Assembly: GCA_942159475.1 (NCBI GenBank)
Contig: OW804098.1
Coordinates: forward strand, 117,329,374-117,393,373
Origin: Sthenelais limicola
Lineage: Eukaryota > Annelida > Polychaeta > Phyllodocida > Sigalionidae
Length of the DNA stretch: 64,000 bases
Direction of reading: 5' to 3'
The position numbers were made by a program, and so were the translations under genes. The notes under the pieces are model-generated. The model was not told where the DNA came from. It searched no databases and saw only the letters and a list, made by a program, of their open reading frames with translations. Positions 31,698-43,562 of the stretch are shown here, piece after piece. Every line of letters begins with the position of its first letter. Within the stretch, counting starts at the first letter, position 1.

Positions 31698-31906
31698 ATT
31701 ACTCTACGGGTAATTGCCCACTCAGAATTATTGAAAATTGTTTTTCAAACACGAATATATCAAACATAAAATATAGAAGCACTTCTTAGATACCCTTAAG
31801 GTTTACCACCATTGGAAACCACTTGATCTCATCTTTTCAAATATGATGATTTCTCAAATGCCTTTTTTTATTACTTGTGACACATTTTCCTGTAACACAT
31901 CAAATA
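31698..31906 (-). repeat. M1 right-half fragment
   Basis: GTAATTGCCCACTCAGAAT, CGAATATATCAAACATAAAA and a GTGACACATTTTCCTGTAAC end; it directly follows the previous copy. Confidence 0.6.
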
Positions 31907-31949
31907 TATATTAACAGTTGGTTATGCCATTTCTTAAGTGCATCATATG

Positions 31950-32171
31950 TGGGTCGAATTTTCATAAAAAGTACAATTCACCGAACCTCTCAAATAACCC
32001 AAATTTCAGACGAAAATAAAGTTAAAAATGCAGTTCAACCTAACCAGACATATTGCCAGAATCAATGCAATGCCGAATATACTCGAATATACCTAGTATT
32101 GACCAAATTGCAGCCTAATTTAGCAGAATTTACTAAAAGTGTATAACTGCCAATTGTAAAAATCTGACCCA
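31950..32171 (-). repeat. M2 MITE with small deletions
   Basis: TGGGTCGAATTTTCAT at the left. At the right ATTGTAAAAATCTGACCCA has lost the CATTTTCTG segment. Confidence 0.7.
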
Positions 32172-32287
32172 TATCTATATGTAGGTAGGATCTAGCCAGA
32201 GGGTGACATAGATGTGTCCAACATGTCACTCTTCTGAGAGTACTGTCAGTACTGCCCAGTGACGCCGGAGGGGTCACATGACTCAAG

Positions 32288-32444
32288 CAATAGGGGATTT
32301 GCATGTGCCGCTGCACATGTCTGTTTCAGTGCATTATGGGATAGATTATGATGAATTAGCCTAAGAATGATATTAAAACTTTGAATAACTGCATGGTTGG
32401 TTTAACAGTTTTGAAGGAAAATTGCATTATGATTCAAAATATTT
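32288..32444 (+). repeat. M3 end fragment
   Basis: CAATAGGGGATTTGCATGTG, CCGCTGCACATGTCTG and CAGTGCATTATGGGATAG, then diverged sequence up to the next M3 copy. Confidence 0.65.
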
Positions 32445-33752
32445 CAATAGGGGATTTGTATGTGGCACTGCGCATGTCTGTTACAGTGCATCCTGGGATG
32501 GATTCCAATGAAATTTGAATTACAAAATGCAAAATATTTTTTCTCGAAAATTGCAAAAAATGTTTTCACCACTAGCGTAGCTTTTGTAAATGTTCTATGG
32601 AAACCAAATGCATGATGGGAAAGATTGGGACTTGTATGTTGGAAACATGTTGACATTAGAGCATTGATAAATATTCCATGTTTAACATGGCATGTTTTCT
32701 ATAGATTTTATATTGTACTAGCAAAGTACCCATCCTCTGGACGGTCACCCTCTCTCCCCACACTTCCCCCTCTCTCTCGTTTCCCTCTCCCTCTTCTCTG
32801 TCTTTCATACCTGTTTTTCTCTCCCAACCCCATCTCTGATGCCGCCCTCTCCCTCCCCTCTTTCTCATGCTCCCCCTCCCCTACAACCTCTCCCTTGCCT
32901 CTTTCCCTCTCTTCTTGGACGGTCACCCTCTCTCCCCACACTTCCCCCTCTCCCTCTTTTCCCTCCCACTCTTCTCTGTCTTTCATACCTGTTTTTCTCT
33001 ACCAACCCCGTCTCCGATTCCTCCCCCTGCTCTCCCTTGCCTCTTTCTTATGCTCTCCCTCCCCTCTCTCCCTTCCTCTACATCCTCTCCCTCGCCTCTT
33101 TCCCCCTGTTCTTTCCCTCCCCCTTGTTCCCCTCTCCTATTCCCCCATGCTCCCTTTTCATAACTCCCCCGTCTCCCTCCCTTCTTTCTCAGGGTCTCCC
33201 TCGCCTCTCTCCCTTCCCATACATCCTCTCCCTCACCTCTTTCTCCCTGTTCTTTCCCTCCCCCTCGATCCACCTCTCCTATTCTCCCACCCTCCCTTTT
33301 CTTAACTGCCCTCTCCTACACCCTCTCTACCTCTCTATCCCCTCCCTCTCTCCAATACCCCCACCCTCTCCCTCCCCTCGTCTTCACTCTTCCACTCCCT
33401 TGCATGTAGTTAGGTTCCGCTGAAAGGTTGTGGGAAATGACATACCGTCTCACAGGGGCTTTTCCAGGCTATAAATAGAGTGTAGGTATCCCAATTTTAA
33501 AAAAGGCTTTAAAATCACATTTTCACCCCAGATACCTTCACAAACCACATATAATGTCCTGTAGACAGGGTCGACGGACCTGTAGAGACAAACAAAGTAG
33601 ATGGGGAGACCCCAGATTCCGAGAACATGTGACACAAAGAAACCCCTCTTTTCTACCTCTTTTCATAGAAATTGCTCTGCCCGTATATTATATGGATTAT
33701 TAGTCCCGTAATTCCTTGCAAACCAAGATTCAAAATGGGAGCTATGCACAAT
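32445..33752 (+). repeat. M3 MITE split by a C/T-rich insertion
   Basis: The left part (32445-32716) runs from CAATAGGGGATTTGTATGTG to CTATAGATTTTATATTGTAC. The right part (about 33701-33752) is ATTAGTCCCGTAATTCC through AAGATTCAAAATGGGAGC. In the uninterrupted M3 at 29334 these two parts are adjacent (ATGGTACAGTC...). Confidence 0.7.
32717..33700 (+). mobile_element. C/T-rich element inserted in M3
   Basis: Begins TACTAGCAAAGTACCCATCC, TCTGGACGGTCACCCTCTCT and ends near AATTGCTCTGCCCGTATATT. About 650 bp (32755-33410) are almost pure pyrimidine with two internal copies of GGACGGTCACCCTCTCTCCC. A truncated inverse copy is at 43563-43836 with the same head (TACTTTGCTAGT in reverse). Open frames of up to 226 codons here come from the biased composition. 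The head plus pyrimidine body defines a family; its class is unknown to me. Confidence 0.6.
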
Positions 33753-33768
33753 TTAACCTCTTTGTTAT

Positions 33769-33910
33769 AGGCAAAGGTATCACATCAAAGAACCATATTG
33801 ATGTATGGAGATAGAGCCACACAGAGCTGTTAGATGCCAGGAATGTTATAGGCAAAGGTATCAAAGAACCATGTTGATGTATGGAGATAGAGCCAGATAG
33901 AGCTGTTGGA
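33769..33910 (+). repeat. Tandem duplication of ~77 bp (2 units)
   Basis: AGGCAAAGGTATCA...CAAAGAACCAT, TTGATGTATGGAGATAGAGC and AGAGCTGTTRGATG are repeated twice, separated by CCAGGAATGTTAT. Confidence 0.7.
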
Positions 33911-34084
33911 TGAGTAGTGTTCCCTGATGAAGGTAGATTGAGCAACTCTCGGTGTAATGCTCATGATTGGTAGACAGCAATCATCATTAAGTGTATCTAG
34001 CAATCCTTCCTCCAGTACATCCACCACACTTAAAGCGGCATTCTCGCTAATACAACAATACAAATCTTACTGGATTTATTCATA

Positions 34085-35227
34085 TTATGACTCATAGGAC
34101 TGAATCTATCAATATTCTGCTGCAGTTATATGTGTATACAAGAGTTATTCATAATATTATGACTTATAGGACTGAATCTATCAATATTCTGCTGCTGTTA
34201 GGTTTTGATATACTATTGGCTGGATAGTATATGCCTAAATAATAGGGGTTTTTTTTGTTTTTTTTGAAAGGGTTTATTATGAGTTTACATATAATTGACT
34301 TGGCAGTAGATCCCTCGTTGCTTGGAGGAGGATCTTTGACATAAATTATTCGTGCACATATAAACTTTATTACTCACAATAGGCATAATATCTCAGCTCA
34401 AGGTCAAGCCTCTTGCTGGTATACCGATGAAGTGCCTTTTACTGGTCTAATAATCGATGGACATAGAGCAATTGTGCATACAAGTAGGATCAAATAAATG
34501 ATAAAAAACATCTCAAATAATAAATGCTACAGAATGATTTGATAAATGAAAAGGATGAGATAGGGTGAGAGAAATGGAAGGCAAGGTTTGTCAAATATTG
34601 TTTATCCGTAACTATGATAGACGGATAGACTCGAGTAATATAATTAATGTAATGTTGAATTAAGTAAAGTCCAACACATCTTTCCTGACTGTCCTCTGGA
34701 TGGCAAGTGTTCTCTTTTATTCAAGCCCTACAACTCATCTCAGCTCTGGCCTCCCAGCTGTGCCACGTAGTGTGTCTCTCACCGGTGGACATTCCTCCAC
34801 GTACATGCATGCTTGTTTATACAAGAGTTACTCATATTATGACTTATAGGACTGGATTTATCAATATTCTGCTGCTGTTATATGTTTATACAAATGTTAC
34901 TAATATTATGACTTATAGGACTGGATTTATCAATATTCTGCTGCTGCTATATGTTTATACAAATGTTACTAATATTATGACTTATAGGACTGGATTTATC
35001 AATATTCTGCTGCTGCTATATGTTTATACAAGAGTTACTCATATTATGACTTATAGGACTGGATTTATCAATATTCTGCTGCTGCTATATGTTTATACAA
35101 GAGTTACTCATATTATGACTTATAGGACTGGATTTATCAATATTCTGCTGCCGTTATATGTTTATACAAGAGTTACTAACATTATGACTTATAGGACTGA
35201 ATTCATCAATATTCTGCTGCTGTCAAC
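34085..35227 (+). repeat. 69-bp satellite in two blocks
   Basis: Unit: TTATATGTTTATACAAGAGT, TACTCATATTATGACTTATA, GGACTGGATTTATCAATATT, CTGCTGCTG. Two units lie at 34085-34200 and about six at 34811-35227, separated by ~600 bp of unrelated sequence. Because 69 is divisible by three, a 192-codon frame (34707-35285) stays open; its product is a 23-residue repeat without known homology. Confidence 0.85.
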
Positions 35228-35400
35228 ATATGTTTATGTCTATAAGTATCTTTATTTCCCCTTAAGCAGACAAACATATTACTAAGGTTGGGACAAAAGT
35301 TACTGCTGACATATTAGTGTTTGTTTTCCCAGGCTACCGATTGAATATAGTACATTAACCACTAATAACTTACATTTTCAACTACATGTTTGTCCTTTTT

Positions 35401-35760
35401 ATATATAGAGAGAGAGAATGGAACAAGCCGGCAATAATAGAAAATTTATTGGACGAGATTTGTCTGCATAAGCATGATGCCGTAGGCAGAGTGCTTATGC
35501 GGACGAAACAAGTCCAATAAATTTTCTATTATTGCAGACGAGTTCCATTCTATATTTATTATATGGGCATAAAACTTGATGTGTAATCACAAATATATTG
35601 TAATCACAAATATATTGTAATCACAATTATATTGTAAATCTGATAAAAGTAGCCGACTTGGTGACAAAGTAGTTCATATAGTATGCATACTATATGAATA
35701 TTTTTATAGCACCCAACTTATTGCACCTCTCATATGGAATGCGCATATAATAGGGCGCGT
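35401..35760 (-). mobile_element. M5 element with palindromic core, copy 2 (inverted)
   Basis: The hairpin at 35411-35563 (ATGGAACAAGCCGGCAATAA, AAATTTATTGGACGAGATTT, GTCTGCATAAGCATGATGCC and inverted copies) is followed by ATATGGGCATAAAACTTGAT. It ends with the inverse of the GCATTCCATATGAGAGGTGC end seen in copy 1. It is shorter than copy 1: the ~300 bp between are reduced to a (TATTGTAATCACAAA)n run. Confidence 0.65.
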
Positions 35761-36227
35761 AAGTAGTCCATGGCAGCAATTTTTTGAGTTGCGCTACTGT
35801 GGCAGTTTCATGACGTCATGTGGACATGTCGCGCAAAACACCCGTAGCCCCACCATTGCGGAGATAAATAATCTGTTTGTTCATCGATCATATAATCTTA
35901 TGAGTTCTGACTTACATATATTTATCTTTAGAGGCAGACGATTTCAACTATAGCCTTCATAATCGTCAAACCATTACTGGGGCGATGTATAGAGTGATTA
36001 TTTATCGCTCCAATGCTAACTCTATGGGGATTATTTACTTCCGGTCCACACATCGGTACAACTACGCGACTAATTTTCATTAATTCGCGCCCCGCTGCCA
36101 TGACACTTACATAGCCTATAAATAAGTCAATAAAACACTATAACAAGCACAAGTGATTATGAGTTTAAGTTTACAGTATGTACCAGGCTGTACAGAATCC
36201 TGTGCCAAACACTACAACAGATTTTCA
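35761..36227. other. Unassigned sequence
   Basis: Nothing supported beyond a GC-richer patch at about 35790-36090. Confidence 0.3.
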
Positions 36228-36450
36228 GAAAATGTACAATTGGCAGCTGTACACATTTAGTAAATTCTGCTAAATTAGGCTGCAATTTAGCAAATATTAG
36301 GTAAATTCGACTATACTTTGCATTGCCTTGATTCTGGTAATCTATTGGGTTACGTTGAACTGCAATTTTTAACTTTATTTTAGTCTGAAATTTGGATTAT
36401 TTGAGAGGATTGGTGAAGGTGAATTGTACATTTTTTGAAAATCTGACCCA
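36228..36450 (+). repeat. M2 MITE, left tip missing
   Basis: CAGATTTTCAGAAAATGTAC at the left, GAAAATCTGACCCA at the right. Confidence 0.75.
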
Positions 36451-36529
36451 CCTACAAACATCTAATTTAGTTGAATTTTCTGTCAGCCTGTCGAAAGCAC
36501 TTGCTGGTCGCATAGCGACTTTAAGATGT

Positions 36530-36620
36530 CAGGGGCCCGTTGCTCCGTTTCTCGCTAACTATTTCCCCATTGAAAGTGTATGGGAAAATAGTTAGCGAGA
36601 AACGGAGCAACGGGCCCCTG
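36530..36620. repeat. 91-bp near-perfect hairpin
   Basis: Arms of about 40 bp: CAGGGGCCCGTTGCTCCGTT, TCTCGCTAACTATTT and CCCAT, then a 9-10 base loop and the exact inverse, with one mismatch near the loop. Such perfect arms imply recent origin. The right flank GGGAAGAGTATGTCTGGCTG reappears at 46508 without the hairpin. Confidence 0.9.
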
Positions 36621-36675
36621 GGAAGAGTATGTCTGGCTGTCTCAGCTACAGGGCTTTTAAAAGGTCATCTCTATA
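36621..36675 (+). repeat. Copy of the 62-bp short insert
   Basis: GGGAAGAGTATGTCTGGCTG, TCTCAGCTACAGGGCTTTTA, AAAGGTCA. It matches the insert at 46503-46564. Confidence 0.65.
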
Positions 36676-36718
36676 TTAATTCTGTGTTTCTGCATCATCC
36701 CACGTTCTCCTCCTTATA

Positions 36719-36956
36719 TGGGTGAGATTTTCAGATAATGTACAATTGGCAGCTGTACACATTTAGGAAATTCTGCTAAATTAGGCAAAAAAATGGTCAA
36801 TACTAGGTAAATTCGAGTATATTTGGCATTGCATTGATTCTATCAATCAGCTTGGTTAGGTTGAACTGTATTTTGAACTTTATTTTGGTCTGAAATGTGG
36901 GTTATTTGAGAGGATTGGGGAAGGTGAATTGTACATTTTCTGAAAAACTTGACTTA
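36719..36956 (+). repeat. M2 MITE, full-length copy
   Basis: TGGGTGAGATTTTCAGATAA at the left; the right end is altered (CTGAAAAACTTGACTTA). Confidence 0.75.
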
Positions 36957-37794
36957 TATTATATATAAACGTCACATATAATCAGGAATCTCAGCATGGC
37001 ATTTAAGTGCTTAGACAGCAACTATCAGTGACAGTTACTGGTAAAAGTATTTCAGCTACCTGTTAATGGTTAGAGTAGTAACTGTCTGAGCGATGACAGA
37101 TTAATGCACTCAGGTTTACCATTGTTCATACATCATAATATTGCAACCGTTTTCAGTTGCAGAATATCTATAAATCCAGTCATATGTGCCATAATATGAT
37201 GAACTCGGAGAGATTTGTTTTGTTGTAGTAGCTGAGAATGCAGTTTTAAACTCGTTGTTACTTTGCCTCAGTTTCCAGCACTCTAAATCTCACATTGCCT
37301 CTGTGACCCAAAAAAGCCATCTTAACGGGTTCCATTTGAAATATGAAGGGAACATTGGGTACTAAGTTACAGAGAGAAGATGAAAGAGGGAGATGAAGTA
37401 GGTAATATATAAGGATGGTTGTGTTGTGATATATATATATGAGCAAATTGTGCACCTGTTGTATTCTAGTGTTGATGTCATAAGAATGAGAATAGAGAAA
37501 AATATAAAATTGTTGAGCAAACATGATGCAGAAGAGGGACATATGTAGTTCTCGATGTATAGCTGTCCCGGAAGAAGATGACATTGTTGACAGATTGAAT
37601 AAAAGAAGTTGTCGTAAAAACAAAAAAAAGAAAGAGGGAGATGACGGGAGAGGGAACAAGGGGCAATGAAGATGTGGGCCCACTCCCCCACTAGCAATGC
37701 TTATTTATATTTGGAGGATGCACCCAAATCCTTGTCTATGGTGACTTCGCTTATCATCGCTCACCGGCGGCTATTTTCGCATATTTTCATATAA
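36957..37794. other. Unassigned sequence
   Basis: No supported element. The minus-strand frames at 37258-37697 overlap one another and are rich in F, L, S and I; I recognise no product. Confidence 0.3.
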
Positions 37795-38031
37795 GGGTCA
37801 GATTTTTAGAAAATGTACAATTGGCAGCTGTACACATTTAGTAAATTCTGCTAAATTAGGCTGCAGTTTGGTTAATGCTATGTAAATTCCAATATATTCT
37901 GCATTGCATTGATTCTGACAATCTGTTGGGTTAGGTTAAACGGCATTTTTTAACTTTATTTTCGTCTGAAATTCGGGTCATTTGAGAGGATTGGTAAAGG
38001 TGAATTGTACATTTTATGAACATCTGACCCA
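37795..38031 (+). repeat. M2 MITE, full-length copy
   Basis: GGGTCAGATTTTTAGAAAAT at the left, ATGAACATCTGACCCA at the right. Confidence 0.8.
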
Positions 38032-38305
38032 TAAACATATGTGTATAACAGCAGCAGAAAATTATGCAGATTCATGGTTTGTATGGCTGTCAACCTTCCT
38101 TCATTTCATGTACAACAGAACCCTTACGGTTCTCACAGCAGGACCAAAAGGGCATAGCATAGGACATGGGTCCGACCTCCCATCAATGTATTCTCGTTGG
38201 TAAAACTAAACAGGCATTCCCTTAGACAATTATGGGTTCTGGGCAAACCAGATTCACAAGTATCTTAGCGATTCTCAGGGCTTGCTGCTGTTTTCATTAC
38301 GAATT

Positions 38306-38930
38306 TGTGATGGGTTACAGAAAAATGAGTCACAGGTCGCAAAATTGTTTTTTTCCCAATGTGTTTTATTTGACAAGATCTATTCATAGGAATGTTCCCA
38401 TCAAATTTATTTATGCGTTATGTACCATTTAAAGTATTTTGTCCACAAGATCGCTTTGTAGAAATTTTCTCATTTCTTCAGAAAATGTACAATTCGCCTT
38501 CACTAATCCTCTCAAGTAACCCAAATTTAAGACAAAAATCAGGTTCAAAATACAGTTCAACATGACCAGACAGATTGTTTGAATAAAGGCAATACTAAAT
38601 ATACTCAGATAAACCTAGTATTGACGATTTTTCGGTCTAGTTTAGCCGAATTTCCTAAAATTGTGTTGATCTGCCAATTGTACATTTTCTGAAAATCTGA
38701 CTCATGAAATATATATATATATATATCCATGCATTTCTAACGTCATCCTATAGAGTATATATATTTAGCAACTGTATTACATTGCAAACTTTTCTTTCAA
38801 AGATAGAAATCTCAAACTTAAAATCTAATAACACTTGTTAGCTTTCCTAATAGCATTGATATGGCTTGATCTCATCTTTTCAAATATGATGGTATCTTGA
38901 ACTCCATTTTCCTGTGGCACATGACATTTT
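38306..38930 (-). repeat. M1 MITE split by an M2 insertion
   Basis: Left part from TGTGATGGGTTACAG through CACAGGTCGCAAAATTG to about 38473. Right part from CATGCATTTCTAACGTCATC (38729) to CATTTTCCTGTGGCACATGA. Several internal blocks are diverged. M2 occupies 38474-38705, so this M1 is older than that M2. Confidence 0.65.
38474..38705 (-). repeat. M2 MITE nested in M1
   Basis: CTTCAGAAAATGTACAATTC at the left, CTGAAAATCTGACTCA at the right; the left 8 bp are missing. Confidence 0.75.
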
Positions 38931-40626
38931 GCCTCCAGTGTTCGAGATTTAGTTTGTCGGGGTAATTACTGACATTGAGGAGCTGCTGGTGCACTGTTTG
39001 GTGCAATTAATGTAACATCCGGTCATTCAGATTTTTTTCTGAGTCAACAGAACAAAAAATTCCGCCGACCAAAGTTCCTTTTTCCTGACCAGTTCGTTTG
39101 CTTGCCTGTTCGCCTCTGCCTTGCTCATTTCAAATTTCGCGCGAGTGCTGGTCACAACCCAGTCATGTGGCGATCTCGATCATGTGACCCATGATGACCG
39201 TACAAAGTCAAAGAGCGGCAAGGGGGCGTGGCCACTTTCCAAGTGTTTATAGCGCTATTAAATAATCATTCAATATCCACCATAATCCTGTGTTTATTTA
39301 CAGACAATGAGGGGCTGCTGATGCACTGTCACAAGCCGCAAAAAATGGATTTTGAGATATTGTTTTGTCCCCAAACTGTTGTCAGGGTAAAAAAGTGTCA
39401 TAATAAATATCCAACATATCCAACATTTTTCTTTTTCAAATATAACTTTCCTTTTCTAAGTAATTTCAACACATAATCAACATGAATTATGGATATCCTA
39501 ATATCCAAAGAGATACTTTCTTTACTTTCACTCACAGAGATACATAGCCATCTTTCTTATGCCAGAGTCAGTTGCTCATTTTCATACACTACTATGTGGT
39601 GTCTGAATAGTGGCTAGTAGACTAGCACTGGGTCCCTTAGGCTATTCTCATAGACCAGAAATCCAACCAGAGTAAAGTTGGTTATCATATGATGCATTTA
39701 ATTTCTGTAAAAGAATACTTGATAATTATTTTGTAGGTAATGCTCAAGAAATAGTGGTTGTGTGTGGATAAATTGCATTTATTTGTATATTAATATTATT
39801 TAGATTATAAAATTAATCAAGGTGAGCAAGTCTATCCAAGACGCTTAGGAAAAGAGCAAAAAAGGAAGAAATACTCAATGTCATATTTCAAAAGCACCAA
39901 CTGCAATGCGTCATAGCAGCAGATGACACAGGTCATAGGTAATAGGGGAGTGGTAATAGCAAAAAGATATCTTGTAATGGGAAAAAAAAATCTCAGTAAT
40001 GAAGAAATAGTCGGTGCCATGAAACTATTTGTTCCAGGAATAGGAATATCTGGCGGTAATAGGAAAAGGTGTCTTAGTAATACATTTTGGCTATGTGTAA
40101 TATGTGCAAAAAAAGAGGAAAAGTCTGTAATATTACATATATTGTACAGATGATGACTCTGGGACACAACAGATATCATCATATTTGAAAAGATTAGATT
40201 AAACAGATTCTAATGATACTGCATATCCAATGGTAAGTCTTTCTATTGACAGGATAAAAAAGGTAGCGTAGGTAGGTAGGTAGTTAAATACACTCTTTAG
40301 GATAACAACCTCATAATATGGATAGACATATACAACACAGAGTGCTGAAATGTGATGTAATGCAGGTTAACTAAGTTGGAAAGGAGCGTGAATATTGCAC
40401 GGGTGGGTAGCAACCCGTACAATATTCTAAGTGACTGAAACCATAGAAATTGAGACACTGGAATGTTGTCTGTTGGACGCTAATGCTTAGGCCTATGGGA
40501 GTTATGAAGCCCCATCCCTGCTCCTACTAGCTGACAGGCTACTTCTGGTTTGGCTTTATCATACTGAAAGCTTGTGTTTAAGTTAAGTAGGCCCATTGCA
40601 TTTTGAGCATGGGTGATAATAACATA
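38931..40626. other. Unassigned sequence with two small M1 relics
   Basis: CACAAGCCGCAAAAAATGGA at 39331 and TCATCATATTTGAAAAGATT at 40175 are short M1 pieces. At 40362-40445 a block (GGTTAACTAAGTTGGAAAGG, then a hairpin ATTGCACGGGTGGGTAGCAA / CCCGTACAATAT, then CACTGAAACCA-like sequence) recurs at 59064-59150. No gene is supported. Confidence 0.4.
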
Positions 40627-40775
40627 TGGGTCAGATTTTTAGAAAATCTACAATTGGCAGCTGTACACATTTACTAAATTCTGCGGAATCAGGCTGCAGT
40701 TTGACCAATAGGAGGTAAATTTAAGTATATTCCGTATTGCATTGATTCTAGCAATCTGTTTGCCTAGGTTGAACT
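40627..40775 (+). repeat. M2 fragment (left 60%)
   Basis: TGGGTCAGATTTTTAGAAAA through GTTTGCCTAGGTTGAACTG, then stops. Confidence 0.7.
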
Positions 40776-41285
40776 GTTGGTTTTTACCTAACAAAAGCCG
40801 TTTTCAGTAGCTGTCATGTTCTGTGGGTGTTTACTATAGTTGCATTTAGGTTCGAGTGTTATCAGATACATGTATCTGGCTTATAATACAGTGTAATCTA
40901 GGTGAAAAACATTGAGTGGTATACCCGTAACTGCATTATACAGTTACAGTCATAGTGGAAATCAGTTGGGGTCATACAGTGTGTTATTCCAAGTACAAAA
41001 TACAAGTAAACTTCAACCCTGGTACATTATTTGAACCCATCACAATGGTGTCATACCTAAAAGGAAGAGATCTATCGATTCAGTTTGTTATATAAAGTAT
41101 TTTTAAGCAAGATTTCAAAGAAAATCATCAGTGCCAACAACAACAACAATGCTGGTAACTGCAGTTGGGGTCGTAGGTGCCGAGGGTGTGACTAGGGCTG
41201 ACTCGTCATTGACAAAGCACACATACTTATAGCTGGTTCAGCCAACAAGCCACTACAAGTTGTCTATCTATTAAATCTCTCTATA

Positions 41286-41522
41286 TGGGTCAGATCTTTA
41301 GAAAATCTACAATTCGCCTTCACTAATTCTATCAAATAACCCACATTTAAGACAAAAATGAGCTTCAAAATGCAGTATGATATAGGAAAACAGATACTAT
41401 AAATCAACATGTCACTAAATATACCCAGATATACCCGGTATTCATCATTTTTCAGCCTCATTTAGCAAAATTCTTTAAAGATTTAGAGCTGTTAATTGTA
41501 CATTTTGCGAAAATCTGACCCA
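41286..41522 (-). repeat. M2 MITE, full-length copy
   Basis: TGGGTCAGATCTTTAG at the left, CGAAAATCTGACCCA at the right; flanked by TATA on both sides. Confidence 0.8.
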
Positions 41523-41673
41523 TATATGTATTACTGTCCAAATCTTTGGAATAGCTTGCCCCTCACCCACCCCACCATATACAGTTGAAATTAGCTTAGT
41601 TAAATCACCCCTGCTCTATGGCTGTCTAACACGCACTCACCAGACACCATACTGACGGGAATGCAGCCCCTAA

Positions 41674-42119
41674 AGGTGCGTTTCCACTGGATCTATTGTA
41701 TATGTGCTCATGGCTCGCTCTTGCTGCACATGTTTATAGTGCGATTGTCATTCGCTCTTCATCCGCTAATATTTTTAGCACAATGCAAGCGCAAAGTGAT
41801 TCTACTGGTAGCTTGTTTCCTTATGAAATCAATGGTAAATCACTTGGTCCGCTCTTATTGCGCTCTTGGATCGCTACTAAAAGCCATGGAAAGAGCGCTG
41901 TGTAGTTGCGCTCATATCAAACACATCAGACATGAGCGCAAGGTCCTGCGCTTTCGTAAAGAAGCGCAAATAGAAGTTTTTAAGAGCGTATAGAAAGCGC
42001 AGTTACCAATTCTATTAGACGGCTCTGGTTTTGCTCTTTCTTTGCTTGTTATGCGCTTGGGGAAATAAAAAGAGCGGGCCATGAGCGGTCCAAAAGAGCG
42101 AGCCAGTGGAATCGCAGCC
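41674..42119. mobile_element. TAA-flanked MITE built of AGAGCG/CGCTCT motifs (PIF/Harbinger-like)
   Basis: Ends AGGTGCGTTTCCACTGG and CCAGTGGAATCGCAGCC with TAA at 41671-41673 and 42120-42122. The interior is packed with AGAGCG, GCGCTC and TGAGCGCA in both orientations. It has the same design as the 15963 element (TAA target, short repeated word, GC-rich inside). Frames at 41661-41993 have no recognisable product. Confidence 0.65.
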
Positions 42120-42318
42120 TAACCCTGTCATTGGATGACCGGCACTTGCAGGCTCACAGCCCGTCATTCCTTCCACTACTGGGCCCTTCTAGAACGGGGA
42201 CAGTGTAAGTGGATAGACACAGGAATCTACCCGTAATAACTGTCTTGTTGTGGGAGTGTAGGGAACACAAATTTAATTGTGATTAATGTGAAATCTGTGT
42301 ATACATATAGAACATATA

Positions 42319-42555
42319 TGGGTCAGATTCTCAGAAAATGTACAATTGACCTTCACCAAACCTCTCAAATAACCCATATTTAAGACAAAAATCACTCTCA
42401 AAATGCAGTTCAACCTAATCAAACAGATTGCTAGAATCAATGCAATGCTAATTATACTCGAATTTACCTAGTATTGACCAAATTGCAGCCTAATTTAGCA
42501 GAATTTACTGAATGTGTACAGCTGCCAATTGTACATTTTCTGCAAATCTAACCCA
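42319..42555 (-). repeat. M2 MITE, full-length copy
   Basis: TGGGTCAGATTCTCAG at the left, CTGCAAATCTAACCCA at the right; ATA and TAT flanks. Confidence 0.8.
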
Positions 42556-43562
42556 TATGTGGACATGATTGACATACTTGCATATGTGCAGAAATAGGGT
42601 TTGTAGTGGGTCAAATCCATATCTCTATCACATAACAGCAAGGTAACTCTACAGTTAAACATAGTGCTCTCATGGAGTCATTTACTTCTACACTAGCCAC
42701 ATAAAGTTGCCTGTTTAAATATGCACATCATATAATTATAAGGCATCTCTCATCTGTATAGGTAGGTCTCATCTGTATCATCAATTCTGTTTCCCAATAA
42801 CATTTCCATCTCTAACCATAAACTCTATTGCAAGTCCTATATAATATGGTATCTATAGGTCAAACAGATGTCCGTATCTCCCCTATAATAGGCATATTTC
42901 TCTTAGAAACATGGATGGTAATGACGGCTGAGTGTGCCTACACGCTATAGCCAGAAGTCAAGTGTCAGCTAGTAAGAGGGGCAGGGGAGGATTGAAACAT
43001 CGCACTGTGGGAAGCACTTGAAGTACATCATTTTCTGCAACTATAGCGCCTGGTCCACCAAGGCGATTCTAATTTTTTTCAAATTTTGAGAATAATTTCA
43101 TGCCAAGCTTGTCAAGGTCAGAAATATCAAATTGATCAAGTTCTACAAAATTCAGTATTACATGGCAAATAGTCGAATCAATATGATATCCGTATATGAC
43201 GTAAACCGATACAAATATGAAAGAGACATCATTTATAAGAAATATACAGCAGAGGCAATTACCGCGGTGGTAAACAAGGCTCCTGTGGGAAATTCCGCAG
43301 TGGTTTTTCCCGTGGCAGCGCAAGCCAGGCGGCGGGAAAAAATGCATGGGTATTTTTTGGTGGATTAGGCCCTTATGACTCATTTTCTTGTAACACATCA
43401 TATGTGTGGGTGACCTTTGTGGTGCCTATACACACAGGTGGGCGGTGTGACCTTTGCAATATTTATTATGAAGCAGCCCTCGAGGGAGCTCATAGTCGGC
43501 TCTCTCTATGGACAAGGGGGGCATATATGGCATATCCAACCCATCCATTCTGATGCACCTTT
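42556..43562. other. Unassigned sequence with an M1 end
   Basis: CCTTATGACTCATTTTCTTG plus TAACACATCATATG at 43372-43404 is the right end of an M1 copy whose other parts are unrecognisable. A GC-richer stretch (CCGCGGTGGTAAACAAGGC) lies at 43262. Confidence 0.35.

Noticed and set aside
32625..33423. Frames of 194-226 codons rich in S, P, L and F
   Set aside because: They lie in an almost pure C/T tract, where stop codons are rare on both strands; no domain.
34707..35285. 192-codon frame with a 23-residue repeat
   Set aside because: Produced by the 69-bp satellite; the unique N-terminal 50 residues show no signal or family.
37258..37697. Three overlapping minus frames, possibly a membrane protein
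   Set aside because: F/L/S/I richness reflects A/G-rich complementary sequence; the frames exclude one another and none has a recognisable motif.
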